From NCBI GenBank assembly GCA_950295325.1, contig OX485807.1:15467001-15531000 (forward strand): 64,000 bases of DNA. The letters run 5' to 3'. This DNA is from Polytrichum commune (taxonomy: Eukaryota; Streptophyta; Polytrichopsida; Polytrichales; Polytrichaceae). Position numbers and translations under genes: made by a program. The notes below the pieces were generated by a model. The model was not told the origin of the DNA. It was given only the letters and a program-made list of their open reading frames with translations, and searched no databases. Below, one piece after another: positions 1 to 12,800 of this stretch (its first letter is position 1; each line of letters opens with the position of its first letter).

Positions 1-265
1 AAGCAGGAAATATTACGAACCAGCACATCTTTCGATTGTTGCAACGCCTCATTCTGTAATGAGCCCAGACCAACCTTTTTGTCAACATAGTGACAATTGC
101 AAACCAAACATTTTCCATGAAAGGATCTTTTCCACACATCACATGAACTGCATTAAAAATTAAGAGGGATGGAGCAAGAGATAGGATGCAGGTAAATAAG
201 GATTTTCATAGAAGATCATCAAGCATATGAATCATTTGCGAAGACATGGGTTAAGTGAGACGTAC

Positions 266-340
266 GTCCTTTCGCAAAGATTCCAACTTGTTTTCAAGCT
301 CTGCATTCTGCTTTTTCAACTCATCATGTTGCGCATCAGC
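266..340 (-). CDS. Probable coiled-coil internal exon of a minus-strand gene
   Basis: Seen: on the minus strand a 75-base open segment sits between an acceptor-like CTGCAG and a donor-like GTACGT. It encodes 25 residues (ADAQHDELKKQNAELENK, then LESLRKD) with leucines and charged residues in heptad-like spacing, typical of a coiled coil. The frame stays open a little further upstream to about 380, so the acceptor may lie further out. Both junctions are phase 0, compatible with the exon at 2215-2388. Inference: it is the second exon of the same gene, whose remaining exons would lie left of the window. The family is not recognised. It could also be a chance open frame. Confidence 0.3.
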
Positions 341-1027
341 CTGCAGCACAGCATCACAGTGCTCAGTTTCTGCTCAGATTGATCAGACTGATCACCCCAC
401 AACTCGGGATTCTATTTGTTATGCCAACCCATTGGATTTTATTGAACTTGCCTCCCACTTGTTAAAAATTCTTTTAGTGAATTCCAACCATCTGAACATA
501 CTTCTGCTTAGCCATCAGATGTAGGCATCTACTATACTAATATGTATGCAAAAGAGACATCAATTAACACATTACTGTATGAAGACTCTCTTGCGCTTGC
601 CATTTTTTAATATTTGCATGGGACCTCACTCATTTTGACACAAATAATCATTTTTTTGGAAACTGGTTGGAGCAGTTTAGTTTAAAAAAGCATCTGACTG
701 ATGCCAGAGCACACAGACATCACAAACCTTTAAATTCACATATCAACACTCATTTCACATTGATTCAATCACATGAAACTACAACATAGAGTCAATGCCT
801 ACCAAATATAGGATTGCATTTATTTTACCTTTTGTTTTAGTATTTTATTGATGAAAGACCTTAAAGTTTGAAATATGAGTTGAATTAATGTTGAATGAAT
901 CATTAGGTAAATGTTGAGTTAGAGTTGATCAGAAAATAAAACCGTTGGCAATTTGTTAACCTATTGTTACAATTCTTTGTTAACAGACTGCCAAAGAGTC
1001 CCAGTGAAGTCTAACTACAATCATCGT

Positions 1028-2175
1028 TATTGATAGTACTGCTCATTCCTTTAAATTCTTCTTAACATTGACAACCATCTTATCACCTCATTGTAGCAAT
1101 GTAAAAGAACCAAGCAATAAGCATTTACCAAAGGGGACAACAACATAAATCTGACAATTATCGACACTAACCAAGTGAAATTCCAAGTAAATGAAGTCCT
1201 GGAGTTCAGTCTTGAGCTCACCAAATTGAACAACCCTAACCTTTCTACCATTGAAGAATAATAGGAGGCGCATTTCTGATGGCTCAGCCATGACAAAGAA
1301 AGAAAACCTTTTTATAGTAGTTCTGTCACTGCTCATTCCTTAGGGTTGATTAACACACATCATCACCTCATTGTAGAAATGCCACAGAATCAAGCAAAAA
1401 GCATTCACCAAAGCATTGGACACCAATAACATAAGAGGAGATGATGATAATCGACATCAACCAAGTGAAATTCCAAGAAAATGAAGCCCTGGAGTTAAGT
1501 CTTGAGGTCACCAAATTGAACCATCCTAACCTATCCACCATTGAATAACAATAGCCGACCCATTCAGATGGTTCACAGAGAAATGCAAAAAACTTTCAAA
1601 AGATGATGACAGAACTGCTCAATCCTTAGCATTGCTAACAAAAACAAATCGAGCAAAAAGCATTCACCAAAGCATTAAAACACCAACAACGTAAGAGGGG
1701 AGGTGATGATCATCAACATTAACCAAGTGAATTCCGAGAAAATGAAGTCGTGGAGTTCAACCTTGAGGTCACCAAATTAAACAAGGCTAACCAACCTACC
1801 ACTGAAGAAGAATAGGGACATATACGCATTCTGAATCCTGATGGTTAACCCATGACAGAGAAAGGAATAAACTTTCATAAGATGATGACAGAACTGCTCA
1901 ATCCTTAGCACCGCTTAAAAAAAATCCAAGCAAAATGCATTCACCAAAGCATTAAACACCAACAACATGAGAGGAGAGATGATCATCATCATAATTAACC
2001 AAGTGAACTTCCAAGAAAATGAACTCCTGGAGTTTTATCTTGAGGGCACCAAATCAAACAAACCCAACCTACCTACCATCGAGGAATAATAGGGTCACGC
2101 ATGTATTTTAATACCTGATGGTTAACCCATGCATGAAAGAAAGAAGGAAAATCATAAGATGATGACAGAACTAAG
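1028..2175. repeat. Four tandem copies of a ~285 bp unit
   Basis: The phrase ACTGCTCAWTCCTT recurs at about 1037, 1327, 1613 and 1893, each followed by AAGCATTCACCAAAGC, ACCAAGTGAAATTCC and GAGTTCAGTCTTGAG-like segments. Unit length is about 290, 285 and 280 bp and copies have diverged by substitutions and small indels. Open frames on the minus strand in single copies are not conserved between copies, so I read the array as non-coding. It probably lies in the first intron of the gene starting at 2388. Confidence 0.8.
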
Positions 2176-2214
2176 AGGGGATGAGAATGATAATAATTAA
2201 GAAGGAAAGCAGAC

Positions 2215-2388
2215 CTCATGGAAAGAGTTTTTGAGCATCTGTAAGCTACCACCCTCCTCATAGAGATCGCCATACAGCTCATCTCCCTCCTCCACTCTCT
2301 CTGCCTTCGCGCCAAAACAAATATCGCCATAAAGAAAGTCGCCCCCATCCTCCTCCTCTTCCCCCTCCTCTACCTTCTCTACCTTCAT
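2215..2388 (-). CDS. First coding exon of an unidentified acidic protein (partial gene)
   Basis: Seen: starting at ATG 2388, 58 codons run to a GAG|GTCTGC donor at 2215/2214. An in-frame ATG also exists at 2403. The residues are strongly acidic (VEEGEEEEDGGDF) with two related tyrosine motifs, FLYGDI and ELYGDLYEEGG. Acidic DLYxDL-type N-termini occur in plant RNA-processing proteins such as CPSF6-like factors, but no RRM is visible here, so that link is only a hint. Upstream DNA (2389-2640) is open, richer in GC and carries a CCCTAAACG string common in plant leaders, consistent with a 5' UTR. The following intron would contain the 1.0-2.2 kb tandem array. The gene continues leftward, possibly through the coiled-coil exon at 266-340. 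Confidence 0.5.
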
Positions 2389-3094
2389 GATGAAGTGGAA
2401 CAAATTACAGTCCGCGTCGTTGTTGTTGTTTTCTAATTACAACAACAGCATCCACATCGCAACATCACCAAGACATCACCCGAGCCCTGCGTTTAGGGCT
2501 TCCCCAAAATCAATCCTAAAATGCAGAGCAATGGCGAAATTGAATTTTGTGGGCAGGGCGAATTCAATGGCGAGAGGCTTCCAGAAATCGTCTTGGATCG
2601 TCTCCTCGCTTCTACGCGTCTAGAGTGTTGAGAACTTCAGGCCTAGGTCGAGGCCATGGCCATAGCCAGAGAAGAGACCATGGCAAAAACCCACTTGAAT
2701 TCCTTAAGCTAGATTTGCCATAAGGTATGTTGGGTGTTATTTGGTTAGTTTTTCATGTTCTCCAACGTCTACCGATTAGATTTCCACCACAACAAAACCG
2801 GTGTTGCATTAGCAAATCCACGATGAAACATCTCCAAAAACCTTATTGAAAACGAACCGGACGTCCTTGGATTTAGGTATGGTTATCGGAAGTGCATGTT
2901 TGTTGATTTCTTAATTGGATACATAGGGTCTCCCGATTGTGTTCACTGTTGAGTGTAGAGTAGTTACTAATATTTGAAGACGTAGTCCATCTCTTTTGAA
3001 CATGTTTGCTCTCTGATCTACAGCGAACCACATATCGATCAAATCTAGGGGGTTTAATTAAGACCCATCTACTTTAAATGGTTATTTTTTCAAC

Positions 3095-3420
3095 CAGCCC
3101 ACTTCTCTTAGGAAACGAAACATGCAATTAGTGCAAGATGATTAGCAAATCCACATCGAGGCCATGGACACTTCTCCTCTTGATTTTCAGAGCTCATAAT
3201 AATATTTCATTTGTAGTCCAAGTGAAGATACTCGTGCTCATTAAATGGTTATATAGGTCCCCCAAATCATTATGTTGACTATGCACCTAGAATGGTTATC
3301 ATATATTCAGCACGTAATCCAATCTCTTTATACACGTGTCTTTGTGGAAATTGCTTTAGGAGCCAAACCTAACCACATGCCTCTCAAATATAGGTGTCTA
3401 ATTAAGATCATTAACTGAAT
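3095..3420 (+). repeat. Dispersed repeat, copy 1 (second copy 10480-10790)
   Basis: About 310 bp aligned by eye with 10480-10790 in the same orientation. Shared blocks include TCCAAGTGAAG/TCAAAGTGAAG, GTTGACTA, GTAATCCAATCTCTTT/TAGTCCAATCTGTTTT, ACACGT and AATATAGRTGTC. A further diverged copy is at about 2805-3050. No TIR or coding capacity was found, so it may be a decayed mobile element. Confidence 0.55.
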
Positions 3421-3587
3421 TAGGCATGTCTACTTTGATCGAATTCCTTTCTTTTGGTATTAATAACTTCATTAGTTAAGTGGGGGCAGCATGTTCCCCT
3501 TGGAACCAACCAATGTTGGACCAGTATACATGTGAATGCATAGGTATGAATAAGGAACTTAAATAATGGTATCAAGAAACCTACCGT

Positions 3588-3980
3588 GGGTATCAAAATT
3601 GTGATACCAGTCAAGTGTTGATATTTGGTGGGTATGTCAAGGTGACATCCCTAAGTTATTATTTGAATCAATACCCATATGAACCATATTGTTTACAAGG
3701 GCGATTTTGTCTAAGTATGAGAATTCTTGCATGGTATATAGACTCAAATGGTGTTGACAACCAAAAATATTTCCAAATACTCTTAAAATATTGGTATCAA
3801 AATTGTCATACTAGTCAAAATTTGACATTTGGTGCATATGTCAAGATGACAAAATTTTGAATACCCAAGTTATTATTTGGATCATTGCCCACCTAAATCA
3901 TATTGGTACTAGGGCGATCATGCCTAGGTGTGAGGGTTCTTGCATAATATATAGACCGGAATGGTATTGAAATATATTAA
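3588..3980. repeat. Tandem pair, ~204 bp unit
   Basis: GGTATCAAAATTGT starts the units at 3588 and 3792. Both continue through ATTTGGTGSRTATGTCAAG, AAGTTATTATTTG, GGGCGAT and TTCTTGCATRRTATATAGAC. The copies are clearly diverged. Non-coding. Confidence 0.75.
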
Positions 3981-5964
3981 ATTGTCAAAATATCCATGCC
4001 TTACTAGTACAAAAATACATAACGATATCCTTATTATAGATACACTAATGATACTAGTCCAATACTATAAACAGCCTTAGACGGTTGTGCTTTGATTATA
4101 GAATTAATGTGCAACATGCAACCTCTTGATTCAATTTCAACCTAAATCTCAAAAGGGCATTTGGAAAGGCTTTACTAGGTTTTTAAAGAGGGCAAGCATC
4201 ATAGGCTACATAAATGTTCAAATGTTCATATGAGGCCATGGAATTAAGCCATAAATAAATAAATAAAAATCCATTAGGATATTAAGGCACAAAGTGCAAA
4301 AATTATCCCTTCAAATCAAATTGACAAAGGTTTGAATGATTCTCATTAGCAATTGAAAAGTAGATTCCAACACACCAAAGTATGTCTTTTTGATTCCCAA
4401 CTACAAAAGTTATAAGGGTTCGAATTTTCGTTGATTAATGACCCAAAATCATCTAGGAACATAATGATGTTTAGATCATTTCCAATAACAACCAAAGAGT
4501 CTAGTTGGTCCGAGGTCTCATACAACTATAAATTCCCAAAAGTGTCATAAAATCATCTCTAAAAAGGCAAGAACAACCATCCAATATTTTGGAGACACAT
4601 ATTGTCATTGATGTGTCAATCAAAAGCTCTCCGGATAAAGAGTCCAGATACATACATGCCAAGGGCACCCACCTTGAGCTCCCTTGCGGCTCCCAAGAAG
4701 TTCACAAGCTCAATTTAAATGTTATAAAAAGAAATGACTAGACTTGGGATTAGATATTGCAAGTAAGCCTGGGATCAGGAGGCAAAACTCTTTGAACTTG
4801 TGTTTATTGCAAGTCCTAACTCAAGTAAGTAGAGGCAAGCTATACATCAAGAGAAATGCCCCAAAAATGTTTATGAAACTTATTTTTGTTTCTTGTGTTT
4901 CATCCTCTATTTGACCTTTTCAGGATAACTCTACCACATGAAGAGTTTCTATGGCTCCAATAATCTAAACCCACCATTTCCTAATCATCGTCGTTTATTT
5001 TATTTCATATTCTTGGACATTTAGAAAGTTAAAATTTAGTTTTAAGAGCAAATTTATTTGGGGAGCTCTTTCCTTCATGAAACATTATGTTGATTGAACA
5101 AAAGCATTGCAAGTTTAGGGCAAGGGTTTGACAACAACTCTTGTGCACCAAGAGTTTTTACCATGTGAAGTAGAGACATTCAATTGCATGGATTGGAGAA
5201 CTTACAAAGTTGGTGAATTAAGAGGTGCACATTAGATTGTAAATTGATACTCTTGAGAGAGGGAAATAACATGCGGGCAAAGAGCCTCTTCATTCATGTA
5301 TGCTCATCTAGAAGCCAACATTTATATTTACAAGTCCAATCAAGCCTGCACATCATGTGCCTTCATGATCAAATGTGTTCTATTGTAATGAGCAGTCTTT
5401 TCGGTTGCACTTAATGTTTGTCCCTCATGAGAGGACCCAACCAAAGGAGTCTTTGAGCACAAACGCAAGAATAACGGGTCATCCTAGCTATCCTCAAGGC
5501 TTAAATCTAATATGTGATGAGAGGCAATTATGTTATAGGCAGTTTGTTGTCTCCATGTTTGTGAGCTTGCATAATGGTTTTAATTTTTAAACAAAGGGTC
5601 AGCAATCGAGTCCACTCTTGAACAATGTTATTGTGCAACATTGATCAAATTTGTGGGACTGCTATGTAGGGTGTTGGTTCTTGCACTTTTATGTTTTTTT
5701 TTCAAATGCGATTGCATATGATGGTCTAGTTTTAGTTAAGTGCATGAAATTTGTCACACAAAATATAGATCATCCTTTCAAACAACAACCCTAAATTTAT
5801 GTTCAATGCAACTCAATTTGCAAGCATATTTCAATACAGGTGCATTCCGATGATTTGGTATCCTTCATAAACGAATGGTTGTGGTGCCCTGAACGCCAAA
5901 CTTGCCAACATCACCCCCACTTTCTACACCTCCACTTCCACCACCACCTCCACTAGCTTGTATA

Positions 5965-6381
5965 ATGGAACTCCCCGAAATCGGTTTACGAGAGGCTTTG
6001 ATTGGTATCGCATGTCTATTACTCACCCGCAAAATTTTACAAATCGTTCTAGCAAGAAACCAACCTCGTCAAAGTGATGAAACTATTATTGTACAAGTAC
6101 AACGCCCAACACCCCCAACGATCCTTTCACCACCGACGCCACCAATAACATCGCCAATAACATCACCAATAACATCACCAATATCAACACCAATAACAAC
6201 ACTATTAGCAACCCTAACACCCACACTTGCACCCGTACCACTCATTAAACGACATGGTGAAGATGAGGATTATGAAACCGCGAGTGATGATGGTAGTGAC
6301 AATGATGAGAATGTTGATCCATATAGAGATTTCAAAAGGAAACTAAGGTACCGAAGCATACTAGAGAATAAAACCAAGTAA
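5965..6381 (+). CDS. Orphan ORF, 138 residues, hydrophobic N-terminus, Pro/Thr repeats, acidic C-terminus
   Basis: Seen: ATG at 5965 opens 138 codons; the open frame extends upstream to about 5902 without another ATG. The order is: a short amphipathic/hydrophobic start (MELPEIGLREALIGIACLLL, a possible membrane segment), a basic linker, a Pro/Thr/Ser-rich tract built from CCAATAACATCA-type 12-mers (repeated ITSP), then an acidic region (GEDEDYETASDDGSDNDE) and a basic tail (RDFKRKLRYR). The family is not recognised. It lies alone in gene-poor DNA, with no obvious promoter or splice partner. The non-random segment composition argues for a once-real protein, perhaps a small mobile-element ORF. 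A chance ORF over a short repeat is the alternative. Confidence 0.35.
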   Translation: MELPEIGLREALIGIACLLLTRKILQIVLARNQPRQSDETIIVQVQRPTPPTILSPPTPPITSPITSPITSPISTPITTLLATLTPTLAPVPLIKRHGEDEDYETASDDGSDNDENVDPYRDFKRKLRYRSILENKTK

Positions 6382-6560
6382 GAAATGTGTTTTTATGGAG
6401 CTATAGAGAGAGGCAGTAACAACGGTTCCTATTTCGAGGCCAGTTGGTGGCCAGGAGATCAAATCGGATGCAGGTATTTGTATATCTATGTGAGATTTAT
6501 GTGCAAATGTAGACTTCTTACATTTAATGCAGTGAAAATTTTAAAAGAATTCTTCTCAAA

Positions 6561-7170
6561 ATGCAAGTGGCCAATGTTTAATGTAGAGTCAATGTTGATA
6601 CATAGCGATTTCATTTTACCATCTTTTCAATGCTAATGCAATATTAGCTACCAAAATACTCAACAAGTATTCAACTCATATTGCAATCTTTTAGGTCTTG
6701 CAACCATAAAATGTGGGAACAAATTATCAAAATTTGCAGCCCATTGTATTTGCAAGCATTGATTCAATATTGTAATTTGATATGATTAAATCGATATGAA
6801 TCAATGTTGACATCTGAATCTAGGAAGCTTGTGATGCTATGCGCCTCTTTCTTTCTTTTTAAATCACCAAATTACACCATGAGTATGGTGAGAGATGATG
6901 ACAATAGAGAGGTATAGTAAAAATGTGTACATCTCAATTGCAAGTGACCACCATTTAATGTTTAGTGATCAATGTTGATGCATATTCTTAAAGGTTTACT
7001 ATCTCATGCAATGCTAAGCCAACATTGATCAAACTCATAATTTAACCTATTAAGTCAAGTTACAACCATGAAATATAGAAAGATTAAAATTGCAAACCTA
7101 TGTTTGGTAGGCATTGATTCAATGTTGTAGTTTGATGTGATTGAATCGATGTGAAACAAGTGTTGATAGA
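6561..7170. repeat. Direct repeat pair, ~250 bp, with ~120 bp between
   Basis: Both copies run GCAAGTGRCCA, TTTAATGT, TCAATGTTGATRCATA, CAATGCTAA, CAACCATRAAATRT, GGCATTGATTCAATRTTGTA, TTTGATRTGATT and AATCGATRTGAA in the same order, with moderate divergence. No coding capacity or TIR is seen. Confidence 0.65.
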
Positions 7171-8769
7171 TGACTTGCGAGATTTTGTGAAGTAAATCAC
7201 GAATCATGCCCTACATTTATAGAGGAGAATCACATGATTGGAAATGTTAGAACTCACAACCCTAACACGAGCTTTATTGTGCAGTGATCAGGCTACCAAC
7301 GTTGATTATATCGTCCGACAATATTAAGTGTGTTATAATTAGTGGCAACTCGAAGGTGATTGTATTGAAGGCAATATTGGATGGAATGATTTAGTTCAAT
7401 GTTGCCTTCCGGATCTTCATGGACACCAAATATTTTTCGTGTCAAGTAACTCGCTCACTTTAACCCTGTAAGTTTTTGTGGAACCTCAATCATCCCTTCT
7501 TAAGAAAAATTTCACAAGAATTATACTTCAATGTACAATTTTCTTAAACCATTGCATTACAAGCACATGAATTCTGGAAACTTATTGTTTTGTGTCACTA
7601 GAAACTTATCCTACGGTACTAGAAAAAATTGCGAATCTATCTGTGGTGGTAGGTTTGCGTTGTTATATCATCAACAAAAGGACGGTGATCTAGGATTCAT
7701 ACGTTGGTAGTATTGTTGACACAACATGTTTTTAGTAGGTTTCTAGTCTACTTGTGTAGTCTCTTGGCACAAATGGGATAGTTCTCAGGTTATCCAAATA
7801 ACCTGAGAATAATCTCAATTGGGTTGAATCTTGGTAGATGGGAAAATGTTACATGGCCAAAGATAGGCAATAATGAGGGCTTGCCACTTGCTTTACCACA
7901 ACTATCCTTGGCATGCACAAAAAGTAAATTCTTGAATGTAGAATGAAAAGTGAGTGTCCTTACAAGGCTCAAGAATGGAGTGAGATTTGTGAGACAATCC
8001 ATTGGAACATATAAACCTCAGTTCATAAGATAAAGTTCAATGTCTGAATTGTCGAGGTGAACATTTCAAGTGTACTACAGACACGACCAGAATATGAGTC
8101 CTAGACAATAGTCCTGCGTCGGTGAGAGAAATATGTAAAACTACCAATACAATACATTTTGTAGATTATGGGAGTGACATAAGACAATTGCCCCCAAGAC
8201 TCTCGTATGCTTGTAGTGCAAGAAGTTATTACATGAACAACATATTAAGATATGCCCCAAATTTGAGTTGGCAAGGACCTAACAAGTAGAATGTGTTTTT
8301 GTAGGAGGGAAGAATCCATTCCGCTGCGACGATTTTGCCATAACATGAATCAACAGATATGAAGTGCAGTAGTTCCTCAAGGTGTATAAAACTATTATAG
8401 AAGCATCATTTCATGAAAATGCTGGTTGAACAAAATCCACCTTCATAAATCTCAGTCAACAGTTACATGTAGTATAATGCTATCACTGCAATATTGTCGT
8501 TCCATGACCCAGGATGATCAAATCATCGATTGATTCGCTATGGTTGATCAAACCAAAGTTGTCGTGCATTGAAAGTACTCATTCACTTAGGGTAATGTAT
8601 TGGAAGGTACAAAGTTCTTGAATCATGGTAGGTCTGTGAAGAAATATGGACTTCATGACGTTGATAGCCAGTTTGTTAACCACTCTTTCCTCCAGTCTTC
8701 TGTTCTGCACTTTTAGTACTCCCAACGCAATTTTTGAACCAGGATGCAAAGAAACTCAACAAGATGAAA

Positions 8770-9780
8770 CTACTGTGCTGAAGTCTACTTTTTGTCTCCC
8801 AAGTTGATGAGTCTGGTACTAAAATATGAGAAACCCATCTCCAACAAATACCTTAATCAACGTGGATGGGTTTTAAAGTTGCACATTATAAGGAAATATG
8901 CAAGCCTTGCACCAATTCTCAGGAAACAAGGAATGAACACATGCCTTGCCAGGCGTAGTAGCAAAGCTTGTTTTCAAGTATGTAACAATTTTGAGGTTAG
9001 TACAATATTTATGAAATAAAATGAAATAGAAACTCTCTCAATCCCACCCAAGCTCAGCAAAAACAAGTCTGTAGTACTCGAAAATAGGTAGGACACAAAG
9101 AATGGACAAATGCCTTTCAAAGTCTCGCAACAAAGCTGATATTCAATTTCATGAGATTAAGGAAAATAACAACTCTTTTAAAAGTACCAGCCAGAAAGCA
9201 CTGTAAGCTCGGCAAAAATGCCCTCTATGATAGGTTGTGGAGAGTGATACTAGAGGAAGGCGCCATTCTACCGAACAATGCAGTATTTTACAACGATGCA
9301 AAAGAAACCAAATTAAAACAGATGAAACTATTGGAGGTAGTATGCTCTTGTCTCCAAGTCAATCTGGTCCTCGAATATGAAGAAACACCCCATCTCCAAC
9401 ATGTGAGGGCTTTTGAAACAAATACACATTTGAGAAATATGCAAACCTTGCACCAATCAGTAGGAAACAAAGAATGAACAAATAACTTTCAAGGTTGACC
9501 AACACAGCTTAATTTTGAATGTTACAGTGTAAGAAAAATAACAAATCGGTTACAATCCCAGCCAACCTGGGATTTGAATAATGTGCACATTTGTAGAAAT
9601 GTGCAAACCTTGCACCAATCAGTAGGAAACAGAGAATAAACAAATGCCTTTCAACGTTGACCAACAAAGATTAATTTGAATGTTACAATGTAAGGAAAAT
9701 CATAATTCAGTTACAATGCCAGTTTGGCCTGGGATTTGAAAAATGTGCAAAGCTTGCACTAATCAGTAGGAAACGAAAGT
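8770..9780. repeat. Degenerate tandem array, ~145-165 bp periodicity
   Basis: The phrase GCAAACCTTGCACCAATCAG, followed by GGAAACAAAGAATGAACAAAT and CTTTCAA, recurs at about 8898 (diverged), 9438, 9602 and 9746. A CATCTCCAACA segment is shared between 8838 and 9390, suggesting a longer ~550 bp unit on the left. It lies just downstream of the lipase stop codon. Confidence 0.7.
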
Positions 9781-9782
9781 TC

Positions 9783-9875
9783 AAGCTCAGCCAGAGAGGA
9801 CAGAAGGTTGACATTGAGTTTGAAAGTAATAAATTCCCTGACCTATGTTACCTAGCATATGATCTGTCACACACC
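9783..9875 (-). repeat. Lipase exon-4 end segment, duplicated in intron 2 (copy at 11640-11740)
   Basis: The stretch covering the last codons of exon 4 and the following sequence (AAGCTCAGCCAGAGAGGACA, then GTTTGAAAGTAAT and CTGACCTATGYTACCT) recurs at 11640-11740, inside the intron between exons 2 and 3, in the same orientation. The intron copy keeps about 80-85% identity by eye and does not keep the reading frame. Confidence 0.75.
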
Positions 9876-12800
9876 ACGATGAAATCACAATCTCATTCAA
9901 CTGCTCCTGATCCGCTTCATGCATTACCCATTTAACATTCTTCACCTCCTCGAAATTTGGGTATGTCCCCAGGTTGCGTGCATCCGGAACACCTGACCTC
10001 TGTTCCGGCTTCTTTCCAGACCCCGGTGGGTCAGATGACAAGACGAATAACCTCCCAGGGGCAAATAAAGGAGGGTGCTTGGCTTTCTCTTCTTTCTCTT
10101 CTTGCTTCTCCTCCTTCCTTTCGTGCCTCTCTTCCTTGCCATCGTTCTTCTCATCACTATCACCAGTCAGGCCTAGAGCTTCCTTGGCACTAGCAGCCTG
10201 GAAAAGAAAAAGAACAAGAAAAAATCAACCATAGTTATGTGTTTTCAGAAATTGAGAAAGAAAAAAGAGTTATCCCTAGAATCTCTGGATCAAAGTCCGG
10301 GTGAGTTCGCTAAAATGTGACTTTGAGAGCAGCTTATGCGTAACATGACTTAAGATTTATTAAGGCTTAAATTTAACATGCTAAAAGAGTGGAGTCAGGT
10401 AGCATCCTGGAAAAGAAAATGATATCATCGTTAAGTTACAGACTAAAACAGGACACTTGTAACTCTGCATCCACTTCTCCTAAAATTACTAGATACACAA
10501 TTAGTACGCGATGATTGGCGAATCCAAGTCGAGGCCATAGCCATTTTCTTAATAGTTTTTGGAGCTTGCACGAAGACCATGTTCATTATCAAAGTGAAGT
10601 ATGAAATCATCATGTAGTGTTCCCCCAATTCTGTTGACTAGAATAGTTAACAAATTTTGAGCAGATAGTCCAATCTGTTTTAAACACGTATCTTCTTTTT
10701 GGGGTTCGTTCATAGATCCACACCCAACCACACACCACTCCAATATAGATGTCCAATACAGATAAGTAACCAAATGAGGCCCGCTTGTTTTCTGTGTTTT
10801 GAAATTTGAGAAAGAATGCCAAGATTGATGCGAAATACATGAGGATTCAAAGCATTGCCCCTGCTATCTAGACTTTCACCAATCACATCTGGCTATGAGG
10901 ACTCAAAATAGTATTGAGGGCGACAACACAATTCAATTCAAGCCAGCCAGAAGGTATAATGGTTTTTGTACCTTCTCTGCAATGTTGTCACAGAGATCTT
11001 GCTGTTTCTTCTGCCACTTCTTCATCTTCTTTGATGCCGCCTTAATATTTTCCCAATCCTCATCACCATGGAGGATCTCATCTGTCTTGTCCCAATCAAA
11101 ATCGCAGACTTTCTTCCGAAGCAACTCGACGGCATGGAGCGAAAACCGTGGAACAATATCGTGGTTCGCAACAAAACTTGTTGCGAATTGGCTGCACTCG
11201 CGAGCTAAATCTAAGGTCAAGCACGCAGGCGTCGAGTAACCCCAGCACTCCACATTTGGGTACTTCTCCCGAAGCTTGAAACCCGCCATAATTGCTACTG
11301 CGGCACCGAGGCTGTGACCGCAAATGACTAATTTCAGCTCTTCCTGAGCTGTTCCGTGCTCCTTGAATGCTTTTTCTAGCAGTGGTTCCGCATCTTCCAG
11401 TAATTTCGCGGTCGCGTGAACAAAACCACCATGACCAGATCCAGTCAGGAAAGCTTCTGCAGACGTGCCTGCGTTGACCAGCAAATCAACAATCTGGAAG
11501 AGTGCAAATTGCAGACTGTGAGTACAATGGCGCCATAGAACCCATTCGATACGAACAACATATGCAAGTCTCAGACTACTATGATCTGAGCAATGTAATT
11601 ATGTAAGGAATTCAACAACTCTTTCGCAATCCCATGCAGAGAGCAGCTTAAGCTCAGCCAGAGAGGACAGAAGGCTCACATTAAGTTTGAAAGTAATCAT
11701 TCCAACTGACCTATGCTACCTTACATGTGATTTGTCACTGCATTGCTCATTTTGATGGCAGGTCACTCAGACTTGGGTTTACTGCTTTTGAGGAACAAAA
11801 AATGCCAGAGTACCTGAGAAGTGCCCCGGACTGTGAGCACAACGGCGCCGTAGGGCGCATCAATGCAAACCACATACGCAGGTCGTAGATTGCTGCTGTC
11901 TGCTTCCCATCGAGCTCCCACAACGGCCGACTCCGGGAGATGGCTGAACAACGAGAACGACGCAGGGTCGCAGACGTAGGCAGCTTCGGCTATGGCGCGC
12001 CAGTGTTGGGCGCGGTTCAAGAATAGAGCGTCCTGTGAGAGCTCCGTTTCTTGCTCCCCGGGTGGCTGGGGCAACTCCTTCTCGGTAAGCTGCAGGATCG
12101 AGAACAAAAACGTCAAACGCAAGAAAGAAAGAATTCCAAAGATCCCCTTAGAAAGCCAGACACATATTCCAGATTGTGGTGCCCTTTTTTACAAAATGAA
12201 GGAAGAATGTTCCTTCATGCATATGCAAAACATTCTTAAGCCTTGTGAGCTCGTTCTTCTCTTTCTCTTTAAATTCGAGAAACAAGTGTCCAAGAATCGG
12301 GAATGTTGAGGATCGTCAAGTGGCAAAGCTCCTATTAGTCCTCACCCCATTTTGAACCCATTTTGAGACGGGTAAAGCCTTACACATATTCTCCTGAGAA
12401 TTATGCAAGCCTTACAAATGCACAATCTTCTCTTACATATCTTTTGATGTTTGCATCAATGTGCCTTTCATTCCTAGTCCCACGGAAAACTCTTGTGAAG
12501 CTTAATAGTGTTTAGTGCTTCAGCCCAGACATTGCAGTTGAAGCGTTTTCTTGTTAACAAATGGAGGAAGGAAGTTTCATGCTTTGAGCTTGTACTCTTT
12601 CTATTTAAATTCAAGAAACAAATATCCAAGATTCGGAGAATGTTGAGCAATGGGAATCAAGTGGCAAGCTTCCTATAGTCCTCACACCATCATGAACCCA
12701 TCTCAAAACCGGTAGAGCCTTCACGCATTCTCCTGAAGATTGAGGCTTAATATCGCATAATCTGCATCTACATGGCTTGCATCAAAGTGCCTTTTAATTC

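Larger units (their letters stand above)
2641..5964. other. Gene-free AT-rich stretch with dispersed repeats
   Basis: No ORF here looks coding. Two degenerate copies of a dispersed repeat (about 2805-3050 and 3095-3420) share phrases such as TTAGCAAATCCACATCGAGG with the intron copy at 10480-10790. A ~204 bp tandem pair lies at 3588-3980. The rest is unclassified. Confidence 0.5.
6382..9786. other. Gene-free region with degenerate tandem repeats
   Basis: No coding exon is supported. It contains a direct-repeat pair (6561-6820 and 6940-7170, sharing TCAATGTTGATRCATA and GCATTGATTCAATRTTGTA) and the ~145-165 bp array near 8770-9780. Its right part is downstream (3') of the lipase gene. Confidence 0.5.
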
